A stretch of 16,453 bases of DNA, from assembly GCA_023416895.1 (NCBI GenBank), contig JAEZGQ010000083.1:1-16453 (forward strand), read 5' to 3'. This document shows, piece after piece, positions 5,893 through 14,451 of the stretch (position 1 is its first letter; each line of letters begins with the position of its first letter). The DNA comes from Bacillota bacterium. Lineage in GTDB: Bacteria > Bacillota > Clostridia > Christensenellales > CAG-138. The notes under the pieces are model-generated. The model made no database searches, was not told where the DNA came from, and saw nothing but the letters and a program-made list of their open reading frames with translations. Made by a program: the position numbers and the translations under genes.

Positions 5893-7803
5893 TTATTTGA
5901 TAAGTAACACGCCCGAAAGGGGCGGCAGCACAAGCCTTAATACTCCGTTTTCAGCGCGCGCTGTTTTTCCACTGAGCGCGTCGCGGTAGGATTGCGCGAT
6001 GTAAAGCGACTGCGCATCCGGACCTTCAAGAAAGCTCTCTGCGCTCAGCTCGACCTCTACGGAATTTTCAGCACGGTTGACAATGGCAAGCGCGCTCTCC
6101 TGGGGCGTGCACCGAAGCACCGCAAACGCATCCTCACCCACGGCGGAAAATCCGCACAAGCCGTTTTTGAGCGCCGCGCAACTCGTTTTTGCTTTTGTAA
6201 GTGCTTTGTAGCGGCCCAAAAGCTCCGCGTCCTCGCGGCCCCACGGATAGGTGGCGCGACAGTACGGATCTGCCATGCCCTGCAAGCCCGCCTCGTCACC
6301 ATAGTATATGCAGGCGACGCCCGGAACCGCCATTTGCAGCATCGCCGCAAGCACAAGCCGCGCCCGCCCGTGGGCAAGCTGATCGGCATTGGGCTTATAG
6401 CGGCCCTGCTCTTCCATGGTAAGCGCATCGCGGTGCGGCGCCCCCGAAAGCTCGGTAAGCGCGCGCACGGTATCGTGGCTTCCTAAAAGGTTAAGCTGCG
6501 CGTCGTAAAAAGGCTTGGGGTAGTTTTCCCGTATGCCCCACAGCCGCGAGGCAAGCCCCTTCGCGTCCGCACGGTAAAGAAGAAAATCGAACACCGCGTT
6601 TTTGAACGGGTAGCCCATTGCGCTGTCAAGCTCATGCCCGTCCACATACTTGCGCCGCACGCCGAAGCCTTCCTTGTTGGAGGCGTCGTCCCACACCTCG
6701 CCCAAAAGCACGCCCTGCGGATCGAGGCCTTTTAACTCCCTGCGCAAGTAGGCGATAAACTCGTCCGGCAGTTCATCGGCAACATCGAGCCTCCAAGAGG
6801 TAATGCCGCATGCCGCCCAGTGAAAAAGCACCTCACGGATGTACGCCATGTAGCCCGGGTCCAGCTCGTTTACCTCCGGAAGGGTTTTGAAACCCCACCA
6901 GTAACAATACTCACCCTTTCCCTGCGGGTCGTACCAATGTCTATACGGTGAACCGGGATTGGAGCAGGCGCCGTTTCCGTAAACGCCGCGCCGGTCGAAA
7001 TACACGCTGTCGTCGCCGGTGTGCGAAAACACGCCGTCGAGCATGAGCCGAATGCCGAACGCCCGTGCCTTTGCACTCAGCCTTTTTAAATCGCTCTCGT
7101 CGCCCAGAATGGGGTCGATCTTTAAATAATCCGAGGTGTTGTAGCGGTGGTTGGAGGGTGACTCAAAAATGGGGTTGAGATAGATACACGTTACGCCCAA
7201 TTCCTTCAGGTATGGGAGTTTTTCTTCAATGCCCTTGAGGTCGCCGCCATAAAAGTCGCACGGCTCATAAAGCTGTGCGCCATCGAGCGGCGCGCTCAAA
7301 ACCGGATCGCGCCAGTTTTCGTGCACGTATACCTTGCGGCCCATGGCGGTGTGCGCGCTAACGCGCTCAAGCCCGCCGCGGCTACCTGCCGCACGAGCAA
7401 ACCGATCGGGAAAGATTTGGTACGCAAGCGATCCACAAAACCATTCGGGCGTTTGAAACGCGCCGTCGTACACAGTGATTTGATAAGAGGGCGGCGGGTA
7501 ATCGTAAATTGCGCCCTCTCCGCCGCGCCCCCCGTAGTATCTTACCCCATCCTTATGCGAGAGGATGAAGTAATACCATACAAGGCCGGTGCGCGGTATT
7601 TGAAAAGCAAACCGGACTGCCGTGCCTTCGCGCACACCTTCTACAAGCTTTTCCGCATTTTCCACCCAAAGCCTAAGCGTAACGTGAAAGCTTTCGTCCG
7701 GTACATCGATCGTAAGCTGAATGGTTTCATCCGCCGCCGCAGCGCCAAATGGCTTGCGGTAGCGTAAAAAACGCGAATTGTGGCAGATTCCCTTAAAATC
7801 CAT
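5893..7803 (-). CDS. GH13 alpha-amylase, neopullulanase/cyclomaltodextrinase type
   Basis: A 636-residue glycoside hydrolase of family 13 acting on alpha-1,4 (and possibly alpha-1,6) glucans. An N-terminal beta-sandwich (about 1-115) precedes the (beta/alpha)8 barrel. The conserved regions are visible: D-G-V-F-S-H-T-G (256-263), W-R-L-D-V-A-D-E with nucleophile Asp340, L-L-G-E-V-W with acid/base Glu369, L-L-G-S-H-D-T with Asp444, and the Y-L-N-P-I-F-E-S-P region near 208-216. A C-terminal beta domain ends in L-S-G-V-L-L-I. There is no signal peptide, so it should act in the cytoplasm on imported maltodextrins or on glycogen made by the neighbouring glg genes. ATG 7803 is preferred because the usual N-terminal strand starts at once; the -10 box is only 6 bases upstream. 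Exact specificity cannot be set from sequence. Confidence 0.9.
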   Translation of the reverse strand: MDFKGICHNSRFLRYRKPFGAAAADETIQLTIDVPDESFHVTLRLWVENAEKLVEGVREGTAVRFAFQIPRTGLVWYYFILSHKDGVRYYGGRGGEGAIYDYPPPSYQITVYDGAFQTPEWFCGSLAYQIFPDRFARAAGSRGGLERVSAHTAMGRKVYVHENWRDPVLSAPLDGAQLYEPCDFYGGDLKGIEEKLPYLKELGVTCIYLNPIFESPSNHRYNTSDYLKIDPILGDESDLKRLSAKARAFGIRLMLDGVFSHTGDDSVYFDRRGVYGNGACSNPGSPYRHWYDPQGKGEYCYWWGFKTLPEVNELDPGYMAYIREVLFHWAACGITSWRLDVADELPDEFIAYLRRELKGLDPQGVLLGEVWDDASNKEGFGVRRKYVDGHELDSAMGYPFKNAVFDFLLYRADAKGLASRLWGIRENYPKPFYDAQLNLLGSHDTVRALTELSGAPHRDALTMEEQGRYKPNADQLAHGRARLVLAAMLQMAVPGVACIYYGDEAGLQGMADPYCRATYPWGREDAELLGRYKALTKAKTSCAALKNGLCGFSAVGEDAFAVLRCTPQESALAIVNRAENSVEVELSAESFLEGPDAQSLYIAQSYRDALSGKTARAENGVLRLVLPPLSGVLLIK

Positions 7804-7809
7804 GCTCCC

Positions 7810-7837
7810 ATTTTAGCACAAAAGAACGCCTCGGCAA
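7810..7837 (-). promoter_or_regulatory. Promoter of the amylase gene, giving a leaderless or near-leaderless mRNA
   Basis: On the minus strand TTGCCG (7837-7832) is followed after 16 bases by TAAAAT (7815-7810), with an upstream TGC forming an extended -10 (TGnTAAAAT). The ATG of the amylase begins only 6 bases after the -10, so transcription from here would start at or beside the start codon. The rest of the gap (7838-7982) shows only short hairpins. Confidence 0.6.
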
Positions 7838-7982
7838 TGCGTTTGTCGAGAATGTCACAGGAAGTTGAAAATTCCCTGCAAATGCGGCTTTTGCGCCATT
7901 TCCTGTTCTTAAAATCCGAAGCGTGCCCGAGCGATCAGCAAGGCTTCGCCTCTATAGGCAGTTTGCCGAAAATGCCCGCCAT

Positions 7983-8351
7983 TTATTTTGTAAGCCGCTC
8001 GACGGCCTCCTCACGGGTGCTCACAAAAAAGATGCGGTTTCCTTTGTTGCTTTCCATCACGAACGCGCGAAGCGGCTCGCTTCTTTTTAACAGCGCATCA
8101 AAGTCCCCATAGAAAGCCGCTTTTACGCCGTAGTTGATAAACTTTTGAAGAATTTCACCCGCAAGGCCGGTGGATAGGCGGAAAAAATCCGGATGTACGC
8201 TTTCCTTCTCAAACGCGATCAGGTTTGTGTCGGCCACGTAGGAGGCGGTGGCGAGCAAATCAAGCGCGCTTTGCACATCCGTAAGAAGCGGCGCTCCGCC
8301 TTGCGCGAGCGCCACCTTTAAGCCGTTGTTTTCGATGATTGAAAACTCCAT
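7983..8351 (-). CDS. DUF4180 domain protein
   Basis: A 122-residue soluble protein. I recognise DUF4180 from the run of features: a central region with D-V-Q-S-A-L-D-L-L-A-T-A and I-A-F-E-K-E, then D-F-F-R-L-S-T-G-L-A-G-E-I-L-Q-K-F-I-N-Y, a G-D-F-D turn, and near the end F-V-M-E-S-N-K-G-N-R-I-F-F-V. The family is small, alpha/beta and of unknown function. ATG 8351 has GAGG some 13 bases upstream, a long spacer; the gap after the glgA stop is 52 bases without a visible promoter or terminator, so it is probably the last gene of the glycogen unit. Whether it has any part in glycogen metabolism is not known. Confidence 0.85.
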   Translation of the reverse strand: MEFSIIENNGLKVALAQGGAPLLTDVQSALDLLATASYVADTNLIAFEKESVHPDFFRLSTGLAGEILQKFINYGVKAAFYGDFDALLKRSEPLRAFVMESNKGNRIFFVSTREEAVERLTK

Positions 8352-8403
8352 AAGGTTATAAAATCCTCACTTTGGATTCAGATTGTTTTGAGAAACGAAG
8401 CCG

Positions 8404-9858
8404 TTAAGATTGTTCAGATTGGCGCGTTATGCTTACATAAAGCTTCTGGTAGCGCTTGGCGGAAGCCCCCCACGAGAAGTTTCTGCGCATGGCGCGCTGC
8501 ATCATGCGCTCCCATGCGGGGCGATCCTCCTCGTAAAGCTTCACGGCGCGTTCGAGCGTAAACAGCATTTCATGCGCGTTATAGTTGGCGAAGCTGAAGC
8601 CGGTACCCTCGTCGGTATACTTATTGTAAGGTTTTACGGTATCCACGAGCCCGCCCGTTTCCCTTACGATGGGCAAGGCACCGTAGCGCATGGCGATGAG
8701 CTGTGAGAGCCCGCACGGCTCAAACTGTGAGGGCATCAAAAACATATCCGCACCCGCATAGATGCGCCTTGAAAGCGCCTCGTTGAGCTCGTAGCGCGCG
8801 CTGATCCTACCGGGGTAGCGCCAAGCTGCCCACGAAAACAACTGCTCGTAGCGCGGTTCGCCGCGCCCGAGCACGCAGAACTGTATGTTCTGGCGCATCA
8901 TGTCCACAAGTACGCGCTCAATCAAATCCACGCCCTTTTGGCCCGTGAGCCGCGCCACAATGGCCACCACCGGCACACCGAGATCCACGTCAAGCTCCAT
9001 TTCACGTTGGAGTGCAGCCTTGCAAAGCGCCTTGCCACTCAAATCCTTATGGCTGTACCGCGCGGCAAGCGCGCTGTCGCGCTCCGGGTCGTACTCCTTT
9101 TTGTCGATGCCGTTTAAAATACCCGAAATGCTGTCGCTCCTTGAACGCAAAAGCCCCTCGAGCCCGCAGCCGTACGCCTCAGACTGTATTTCGGCGGCAT
9201 AGGTGGGGCTTACGGTTGTGATTGCATCGGCATATACAAGCCCCGCTTTTAAATAGCTGATGCTCCCGTGGTACTCAAGCTTGTCGGATGTGAAGTTTTC
9301 ATAGCCGAGGTTCAACATCTCCTCCACAAAATCCCAAGAAAAATTGCCCTGATAGCAAAGGTTGTGGATGGTGAACGCCGTTTTGACACCGCGGTAATCC
9401 GGCAGCATCATGTACTTGAGCTTCAAAAGCGCAGGGCAAAGGCCTGTTTGCCAGTCGTTGCAATGCAAAACGTCCGGGAAAAAGTCGATGTGCGGCATCG
9501 CCTCCACCACGGCCTTGGAGAAAAACGCGAAGCGCTCCGCCTCGTCGTTGGTAAAGCTGTCGTACACATACGAGCGCCCGAAATAATACTCGTTGTCCAC
9601 AAAATAAAAACGCACACCCTTGTAGACGAGCGTTTCAATGCCACAGTACTGGTTGCGCCAGCCAAGCGGCACCAAAAAGTCGCATACGTGGGTGAGCGCA
9701 TTTTTGTACTCGCCCGCCATGGAGGCATATTTGGGCAGGATTACGCGAACATCGTTGCCAAGCTTAAGAAGGTCCTGCGGCAGCGCACCCACCACATCGG
9801 CAAGCCCGCCCGTTTTCACAAACGGAACGCATTCCGACGCCGCAAACAAAATTTTCAT
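8404..9858 (-). CDS. glgA: Glycogen synthase
   Basis: An ADP-glucose dependent glycogen synthase (GT5), extending alpha-1,4-glucan chains in the cytoplasm. The 484-residue length is normal. The N-terminal K-T-G-G-L-A-D-V (Lys15) is the ADP-glucose-binding K-x-G-G-L motif; H-C-N-D-W-Q-T and T-I-H-N-L-C-Y-Q-G follow in the first Rossmann domain; the second domain has V-A-R-L-T-G-Q-K-G-V-D and the F-E-P-C-G-L-S-Q-L site with the conserved Glu, then R-E-T-G-G-L-V-D-T-V. All expected catalytic features are present. ATG 9858 overlaps the glgD stop by 4 bases (ATGA), so translation is coupled. It is the last of the four overlapping glg genes and is followed after 52 bases by the DUF4180 gene. Confidence 0.97.
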   Translation of the reverse strand: MKILFAASECVPFVKTGGLADVVGALPQDLLKLGNDVRVILPKYASMAGEYKNALTHVCDFLVPLGWRNQYCGIETLVYKGVRFYFVDNEYYFGRSYVYDSFTNDEAERFAFFSKAVVEAMPHIDFFPDVLHCNDWQTGLCPALLKLKYMMLPDYRGVKTAFTIHNLCYQGNFSWDFVEEMLNLGYENFTSDKLEYHGSISYLKAGLVYADAITTVSPTYAAEIQSEAYGCGLEGLLRSRSDSISGILNGIDKKEYDPERDSALAARYSHKDLSGKALCKAALQREMELDVDLGVPVVAIVARLTGQKGVDLIERVLVDMMRQNIQFCVLGRGEPRYEQLFSWAAWRYPGRISARYELNEALSRRIYAGADMFLMPSQFEPCGLSQLIAMRYGALPIVRETGGLVDTVKPYNKYTDEGTGFSFANYNAHEMLFTLERAVKLYEEDRPAWERMMQRAMRRNFSWGASAKRYQKLYVSITRQSEQS

Positions 9859-10979
9859 ACGGTACTACCCTTTCTGATGATCACGGGGAAGCTGTCGTAG
9901 CCCGCAAGCCGCCTTCCCTTCCGCACGGTAACACTCTTATCGAGCACCACATGGTCGAGCTCGCAGCCCTCCTGTATTTCACAGCCCTGCATGATGATGC
10001 AGTTGGTAAGCCTTGCGCCCTGCCCCACCTGTACGCCGCGAAACAGCACGCAGTTTTCCACTTCGCCCTCAATGATGCAGCCATCCGCCACAAGGGAGTT
10101 TCTAACCTTAGCACCCGCGCCGTATACGGCCGGCACCTCGTCTTTGATCTTGGTGTAAATGGGATGATCGCTGTTGAAAAGGTCGTCGCGTACATCCTGG
10201 CGCAGCACTTCCATATTGTGCGCGAAATACGCACCCAAGGAGTTCATGCGCGCCACGCGCCCGCCGTATACCCATCCGTAAATTTTGAGCGTGTTAATCT
10301 TCTTCACGAGAACGTCACGAATGAAATCGGTGTTCGCGTGCGCCGCGGCCTCCTCCACAAGGTACTCAAGGAGGGTTTTTTCCATAAGGTACACATCGCA
10401 GCCGCAATGCTCGCTCTTGGGACGGAAGGGGTTGATTTCAAGATCCGTCACGCGGCCGGAAGGGTCCATGGTGAGGCGCAGGTCCTCATAGCCTTCTGCT
10501 TCGGCCGTTTCGCCGCCGCGGTTGCACATGATGGTGATATCCGCCCCCGTGTCGATGTGGGTGCGAATCATTTCGGTGAAGGTGGTGTTAAAAACGGTAT
10601 GGCTTCCGGAGAGGATCACAAAGCGCTGCGTGCTCCTTCTGATGTAGCCCATTACCGAGCGTAGCGCATCCGCCGTACCGCGGTAAATGCCCGTATTTTC
10701 GCGCGTCACATACGGCGGCAAAATGAAAAGCCCGTCGCGCTTGCGGTTAAGGTCCCATTCCTTGCCGGGGCCGAGGTGATCCATGAGGGAGTGGTAGTTT
10801 TTCTGCGCGATCACACCCACGTTGGTGACGCCGGAATTCACAAGATTGCTGAGCACAAAGTCGATGCAACGGTAGCGGCCCGCAAACGGAACCGCCGCGA
10901 TGGAGCGCGAATAGGTAAGCTCCCTTAACAGCATATTCGATTCGCCGGTGTAAATAAGACCAAAAGCGTTGTTCAGCAT
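9855..10979 (-). CDS. glgD: GlgD, non-catalytic subunit of ADP-glucose pyrophosphorylase
   Basis: A 374-residue homologue of GlgC with the same layout (nucleotidyltransferase domain, then a left-handed beta-helix from about residue 290). It lacks the catalytic parts: where GlgC has G-G-Q-G-S-R-L it reads I-Y-T-G-E-S-N-M, and the metal-binding Asp of S-G-D-H is Ser126 (S-G-S-H). This is the known pattern of GlgD, which in Bacillus-type systems forms a mixed complex with GlgC and raises its activity. F-A-G-R-Y-R-C-I-D-F and S-N-L-V-N-S-G are retained for the fold. Its ATG overlaps the glgC stop by 7 bases (ATGCTGA), and its stop overlaps glgA by 4, which would favour balanced subunit synthesis. 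Confidence 0.95.
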   Translation of the reverse strand: MLNNAFGLIYTGESNMLLRELTYSRSIAAVPFAGRYRCIDFVLSNLVNSGVTNVGVIAQKNYHSLMDHLGPGKEWDLNRKRDGLFILPPYVTRENTGIYRGTADALRSVMGYIRRSTQRFVILSGSHTVFNTTFTEMIRTHIDTGADITIMCNRGGETAEAEGYEDLRLTMDPSGRVTDLEINPFRPKSEHCGCDVYLMEKTLLEYLVEEAAAHANTDFIRDVLVKKINTLKIYGWVYGGRVARMNSLGAYFAHNMEVLRQDVRDDLFNSDHPIYTKIKDEVPAVYGAGAKVRNSLVADGCIIEGEVENCVLFRGVQVGQGARLTNCIIMQGCEIQEGCELDHVVLDKSVTVRKGRRLAGYDSFPVIIRKGSTV

Positions 10980-12202
10980 TTGGGGCCTTCCTTTCCGGCA
11001 TCCGCGTTCACGATCATGCCTACGGGGATGCGGCTTTGCGCTTTGAGCTCCGTATCGCTTGCGATGAGGGTGATGTCGCCCGTAAGGGAGGTGTCGTAGT
11101 TCCCGTCGGACGGAAGCTTTTGCGCGCCGATGAAGGATTTTTCGCCGATTAAGGCGTTTTCGCCGATGATCGCCTTAAAGATAAGCGCGTCCTTTTTCAC
11201 AACCGAGCCCGGCATAATCACCGAATCCGCAATGGTTGCTCCCTCCTCCACCGTAACGCCAGCAAACAGCACGCTGCGCGTCACACTGCCCTGCACCACG
11301 CAGCCCTCGGTGATCATGGAGTTTTTGATGTTGGCGGAGGGGCTTACGTACTGCGGCGGCATGATGGGGCTTTTGGAATAAATGCGCCAGTCCTTGTCGT
11401 GCAGATCGAGCTTGGGCGGAGCCTCAAGAAGATCCATGTTGGCCTCCCAAAGGCTCTGTACGGTACCGACATCCTTCCAGTAGCCGGAAAAATCATAAGC
11501 CTGCATCTTTTTGCCTGCGGCAATCATCTTGGGGATGATATTTTTGCCAAAGTCGTTGTCGGAAGCGGGGTCGCGTTCGTCCTCGCACAAAAAGCGCTTC
11601 AAAACAGGCCAGTTGAAGATGTAAATCCCCATGGAAGCCTTATCGCTCTTTGGATTCTTGGGCTTTTCCTCAAACTCGACGATGCGATTCGTTTCGTCGG
11701 TGTTCATGATGCCGAAGCGGTGCGCCTCCTCCATGGGTACGCGAAGCACTGCGATGGTGGCGTCCGCCTCTTTTTCGGTGTGGCAGCGTAGCATGAGCGC
11801 ATAATCCATTTTGTAGATATGGTCGCCCGAGATGATGAGCACATACTCCGGGTCGTACCGCTCAATGAACGCCATGTTTTGGTAAATGGCGTTTGCGGTG
11901 CCCGAATACCACTCCCCGCGGCTCCCCGAAACATACGGTGGCAGCACATATACGCCGCCGGTGCTGCGGTCGAGATCCCATGCCTGGCCGGTGCCCAAAT
12001 AAGCGTTGAGTTCAAGCGGCTCGTACTGGGTCAGCACACCCACGGTATCGATGTCGGAATTGACGCAGTTGGAAAGCGGAAAATCGATGATGCGGTACTT
12101 GCCCCCAAACGGTACTGCGGGCTTTGCCATGCGGTTGGTAAGCACGCTCAAACGGCTTCCCTGCCCGCCCGCGAGCAACATTGCCACAATGCGCTTTTTC
12201 AT
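10973..12202 (-). CDS. glgC: Glucose-1-phosphate adenylyltransferase, catalytic subunit
   Basis: Makes ADP-glucose from ATP and glucose-1-phosphate, the committed step of bacterial glycogen synthesis. The 409-residue protein has the nucleotide loop A-G-G-Q-G-S-R-L (11-18), K-P-A-V-P-F-G-G-K-Y-R-I-I-D-F, S-G-D-H-I-Y-K-M-D-Y with metal-binding Asp127, the glucose-1-phosphate site F-E-E-K-P (Lys180), and a C-terminal beta-helix with the repeated hydrophobic turns of this family. The start is ATG 12202, overlapping the glgB stop (ATGA). It is immediately followed by glgD, so a two-type complex is expected. Allosteric behaviour cannot be read from the sequence. Confidence 0.97.
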   Translation of the reverse strand: MKKRIVAMLLAGGQGSRLSVLTNRMAKPAVPFGGKYRIIDFPLSNCVNSDIDTVGVLTQYEPLELNAYLGTGQAWDLDRSTGGVYVLPPYVSGSRGEWYSGTANAIYQNMAFIERYDPEYVLIISGDHIYKMDYALMLRCHTEKEADATIAVLRVPMEEAHRFGIMNTDETNRIVEFEEKPKNPKSDKASMGIYIFNWPVLKRFLCEDERDPASDNDFGKNIIPKMIAAGKKMQAYDFSGYWKDVGTVQSLWEANMDLLEAPPKLDLHDKDWRIYSKSPIMPPQYVSPSANIKNSMITEGCVVQGSVTRSVLFAGVTVEEGATIADSVIMPGSVVKKDALIFKAIIGENALIGEKSFIGAQKLPSDGNYDTSLTGDITLIASDTELKAQSRIPVGMIVNADAGKEGPKC

Positions 12203-14064
12203 GAAATACGCCCTCCGTGTTCATGAGTGACTCTGTAAAAAACCGCCTCGTACGGCGAAAGCATAATGTCGATGAAATGGTTGCCGTCCTGATCGCGTGC
12301 AGTCTTGAGGTTTTTGATTTCGCGAAGGTCAACGTTGGACATCACCTGCGTGAGCGTAGAGCCTTCCGGCAGATACACGCGGTAGTGCTCATGCTTCACC
12401 GGCGTGAAGTTGAACACACACATCAGCTCGCCCCCACGCCCATCTATGCGCAAAAACGCGATGATGCTGTGAAGCGCGTCGTTCACCGAGAGCCACATAA
12501 AGCCTTCCCACGACTCGTCGAGCGAGTAAAGCTCAGGCGTACGCCTGTAAAAGCGGTTCAACTCGCGGGTGAAAAGCTGCATGTCCGAATGGCTGTCGTA
12601 ATCAAGTAAAAACCAGTCGAGCGATTTTCGAAAGTTCCATTCGATGAACTGCCCGAACTCGCCGCCCATGAACAAAAGCTTTTTTCCCGGAATTGCAAAT
12701 TGGTACATGTAAAGAAGCCGTAGCTGGCGGAACTTTTCATCGTAATTGCCGGGCATGCGTCCAATGAGCGAGCGCTTTCCGTGCACCACCTCGTCGTGCG
12801 AAAGGGGCAGCAAATGGCTTTCGTTGAACGCGTACACCATGGGGAAGGTCAAAAGATCGTGATGATAGCGCCGGTATGCGCTATCGAGATCCATATAGCT
12901 TAAGGTGTCGTTCATCCAGCCCATGTTCCACTTGAAGTCAAACCCAAGCCCGCCGTCCTCCGGCGTGCGGGTAACGTAGGGAAACGCCGTGCTTTCCTCC
13001 GCGATCAAAAGCGCGTCGCGCTCCTCCCGCTTTACCACATGGGAGAGTTGCTGCAAAAACGCGATCGCGTCGAGGTTTTCGCGCCCGCCGTAGATGTTTG
13101 GCACCCACTGGCCACTGCTTTTGCCGTAGTCGAGGTAAAGCATGCAGCTCACCGCGTCCACACGCAGTGCGTCGATGTGGAACTCCTTCAAAAAGAACAC
13201 GGCGTTCGAGGTGAGAAAGCTTCTTACCTCGCTCCTGCTATAATCGAAAAGAAGTGTGCCCCATTGCGGCTGCTCGCTGCGCCGCGGGTCGGGGTGCTCG
13301 AAAATGGGCGTACCGTCGAAACACCGAAGGCCATGCTCGTCGCGCGGGAAATGCGCCGGTACCCAGTCGAGGATTACGCCGAGGCCGGCGCGGTGACACT
13401 CATCCACAAAATGCATAAATTGCTGCGGTGTACCGTAGCGCGAGGTAACGGAATAGTACCCCGTGATCTGGTAACCCCAGCTGTCGTCCAATGGATATTC
13501 GTTTACGGGCATGATCTCGATGTGGGTGTAGCCCATGTCGGCCGCATAGCGAACAAGCTGCACGCTCAACTCGTCGAAGTTGAGCCCTGCTTGGAACGAC
13601 CCGAGGTGCACCTCGTAAACGCTCATGGGTTCCGCGTGCATATCTCGCCCTTGGCGCATCTTCATGTAGCGCGTATCGTTCCATTCATAGCCGCCGATGT
13701 CCCACACAATGGAGGCGGTGTTCGGCCGTTTCTGGCTGTAGAAGGCGAACGGATCCGCCTTGTAGATAAGCCGCCCGTCGGCGGTCAAAATGGCATATTT
13801 GTACATATCGCCGATGTTGGCGATGCCGATGTGCGTTTCCCACACGCCCGTAGTACCGCAGGGCTGCATTACATCCGCATATTCATTCCATCCGTTGAAG
13901 CTGCCTACGACGCTTACACGCTGCGCATTGGGCGCCCAAACGGCAAAGCGAAACGTTTCGTAACCGTCGAGAATGACCCTGTGGCAGCCGAGGCTGCGGT
14001 ACGAATAGCAGTTTTCTCCTTTGTTGAACAGGTAAAGCTCCGTTTGATCCAAATATGCACCCAA
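12199..14064 (-). CDS. glgB: 1,4-alpha-glucan branching enzyme
   Basis: Introduces alpha-1,6 branches into glycogen. The 621-residue protein has an N-terminal CBM48 domain (A-V-W-A-P-N-A-Q-R-V-S-V-V-G-S-F-N-G-W at about 41-59) and a GH13 barrel with D-W-V-P-A-H-F (233-239), A-L-R-V-D-A-V-S (nucleophile Asp303), A-E-E-S-T-A-F-P (Glu356/Glu357) and L-S-H-D-E-V-V-H-G-K (Asp424), followed by a C-terminal beta domain. It is somewhat shorter than enzymes with an extra N-terminal module, which is absent. The start is TTG 14064: GAGGTG lies 8 bases upstream, an in-frame TGA occurs just before, and there is no suitable Met later. First gene of the glg unit; its stop overlaps glgC. Confidence 0.96.
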   Translation of the reverse strand: MGAYLDQTELYLFNKGENCYSYRSLGCHRVILDGYETFRFAVWAPNAQRVSVVGSFNGWNEYADVMQPCGTTGVWETHIGIANIGDMYKYAILTADGRLIYKADPFAFYSQKRPNTASIVWDIGGYEWNDTRYMKMRQGRDMHAEPMSVYEVHLGSFQAGLNFDELSVQLVRYAADMGYTHIEIMPVNEYPLDDSWGYQITGYYSVTSRYGTPQQFMHFVDECHRAGLGVILDWVPAHFPRDEHGLRCFDGTPIFEHPDPRRSEQPQWGTLLFDYSRSEVRSFLTSNAVFFLKEFHIDALRVDAVSCMLYLDYGKSSGQWVPNIYGGRENLDAIAFLQQLSHVVKREERDALLIAEESTAFPYVTRTPEDGGLGFDFKWNMGWMNDTLSYMDLDSAYRRYHHDLLTFPMVYAFNESHLLPLSHDEVVHGKRSLIGRMPGNYDEKFRQLRLLYMYQFAIPGKKLLFMGGEFGQFIEWNFRKSLDWFLLDYDSHSDMQLFTRELNRFYRRTPELYSLDESWEGFMWLSVNDALHSIIAFLRIDGRGGELMCVFNFTPVKHEHYRVYLPEGSTLTQVMSNVDLREIKNLKTARDQDGNHFIDIMLSPYEAVFYRVTHEHGGRIS

Positions 14065-14308
14065 AGCAACAGCACCTCAAAGCAAAAACTTTTTCGTGTC
14101 GAACGCGCCCATCACCGTGCATGCGGCAAAAAGCGGTTCCTGCAAGCGGGCGTATGGCAGCGGCCGTTTACGCGGTATACGCTCTTTTGTATGTGACCGC
14201 CCAGCTTCGTTGCGGCTTGTTACCGAAGCGAACCTTTTGGGTGCCAATGGAAAAAATGCCCCCAAATGCCGTTTAGGCAGGTTTTTTGCATACGGACAGC
14301 TAATTATA
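14065..14308 (-). promoter_or_regulatory. Long untranslated leader and candidate promoter of the glg operon
   Basis: The glgB TTG is separated by about 240 bases from the nearest good minus-strand -10, TATAAT at 14308-14303; I find no convincing -35 at the right spacing. The leader holds a 6-pair hairpin (GCTTCG/CGAAGC at 14229-14204) and a TGCC/GGCA hairpin near 14264-14277, but matches no riboswitch class I know. A 62-codon open frame at 14265-14077 starts with TTG and has no ribosome site, so I do not call it. Together with 14309-14451 this is the 387-base gap between glgB and lplA. Confidence 0.35.
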
Positions 14309-14353
14309 TTCTATCATCATTCGCGCAATTTATGGTAGTGAAAATTAGCCACA

Positions 14354-14382
14354 TTGAGATTTTTGAAAAAAAATAGTATGCT
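14354..14382 (+). promoter_or_regulatory. Promoter of the lipoate-protein ligase gene
   Basis: TTGAGA at 14354-14359, a 17-base A/T-rich spacer, then TATGCT at 14377-14382, about 70 bases before the start codon. It faces away from the glgB candidate promoter, so the gap 14065-14451 holds divergent promoters. Confidence 0.5.
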
Positions 14383-14451
14383 CTTTGTTGTACGCGCACA
14401 TGCTTCTTGGCAAAACGCGACCAAAACCATTTACGAAAGGCGGCACGAGCG

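Noticed and set aside
7838..7982. Terminator after DUF4180
   Set aside because: Only short stems (AGGC/GCCT and GGCA/TGCC) without a T run are present in the gap.
14077..14265. 62-codon minus-strand frame in the glgB leader
   Set aside because: It starts with TTG, has no ribosome site, and its residues do not resemble any family I know. It is better seen as untranslated leader.
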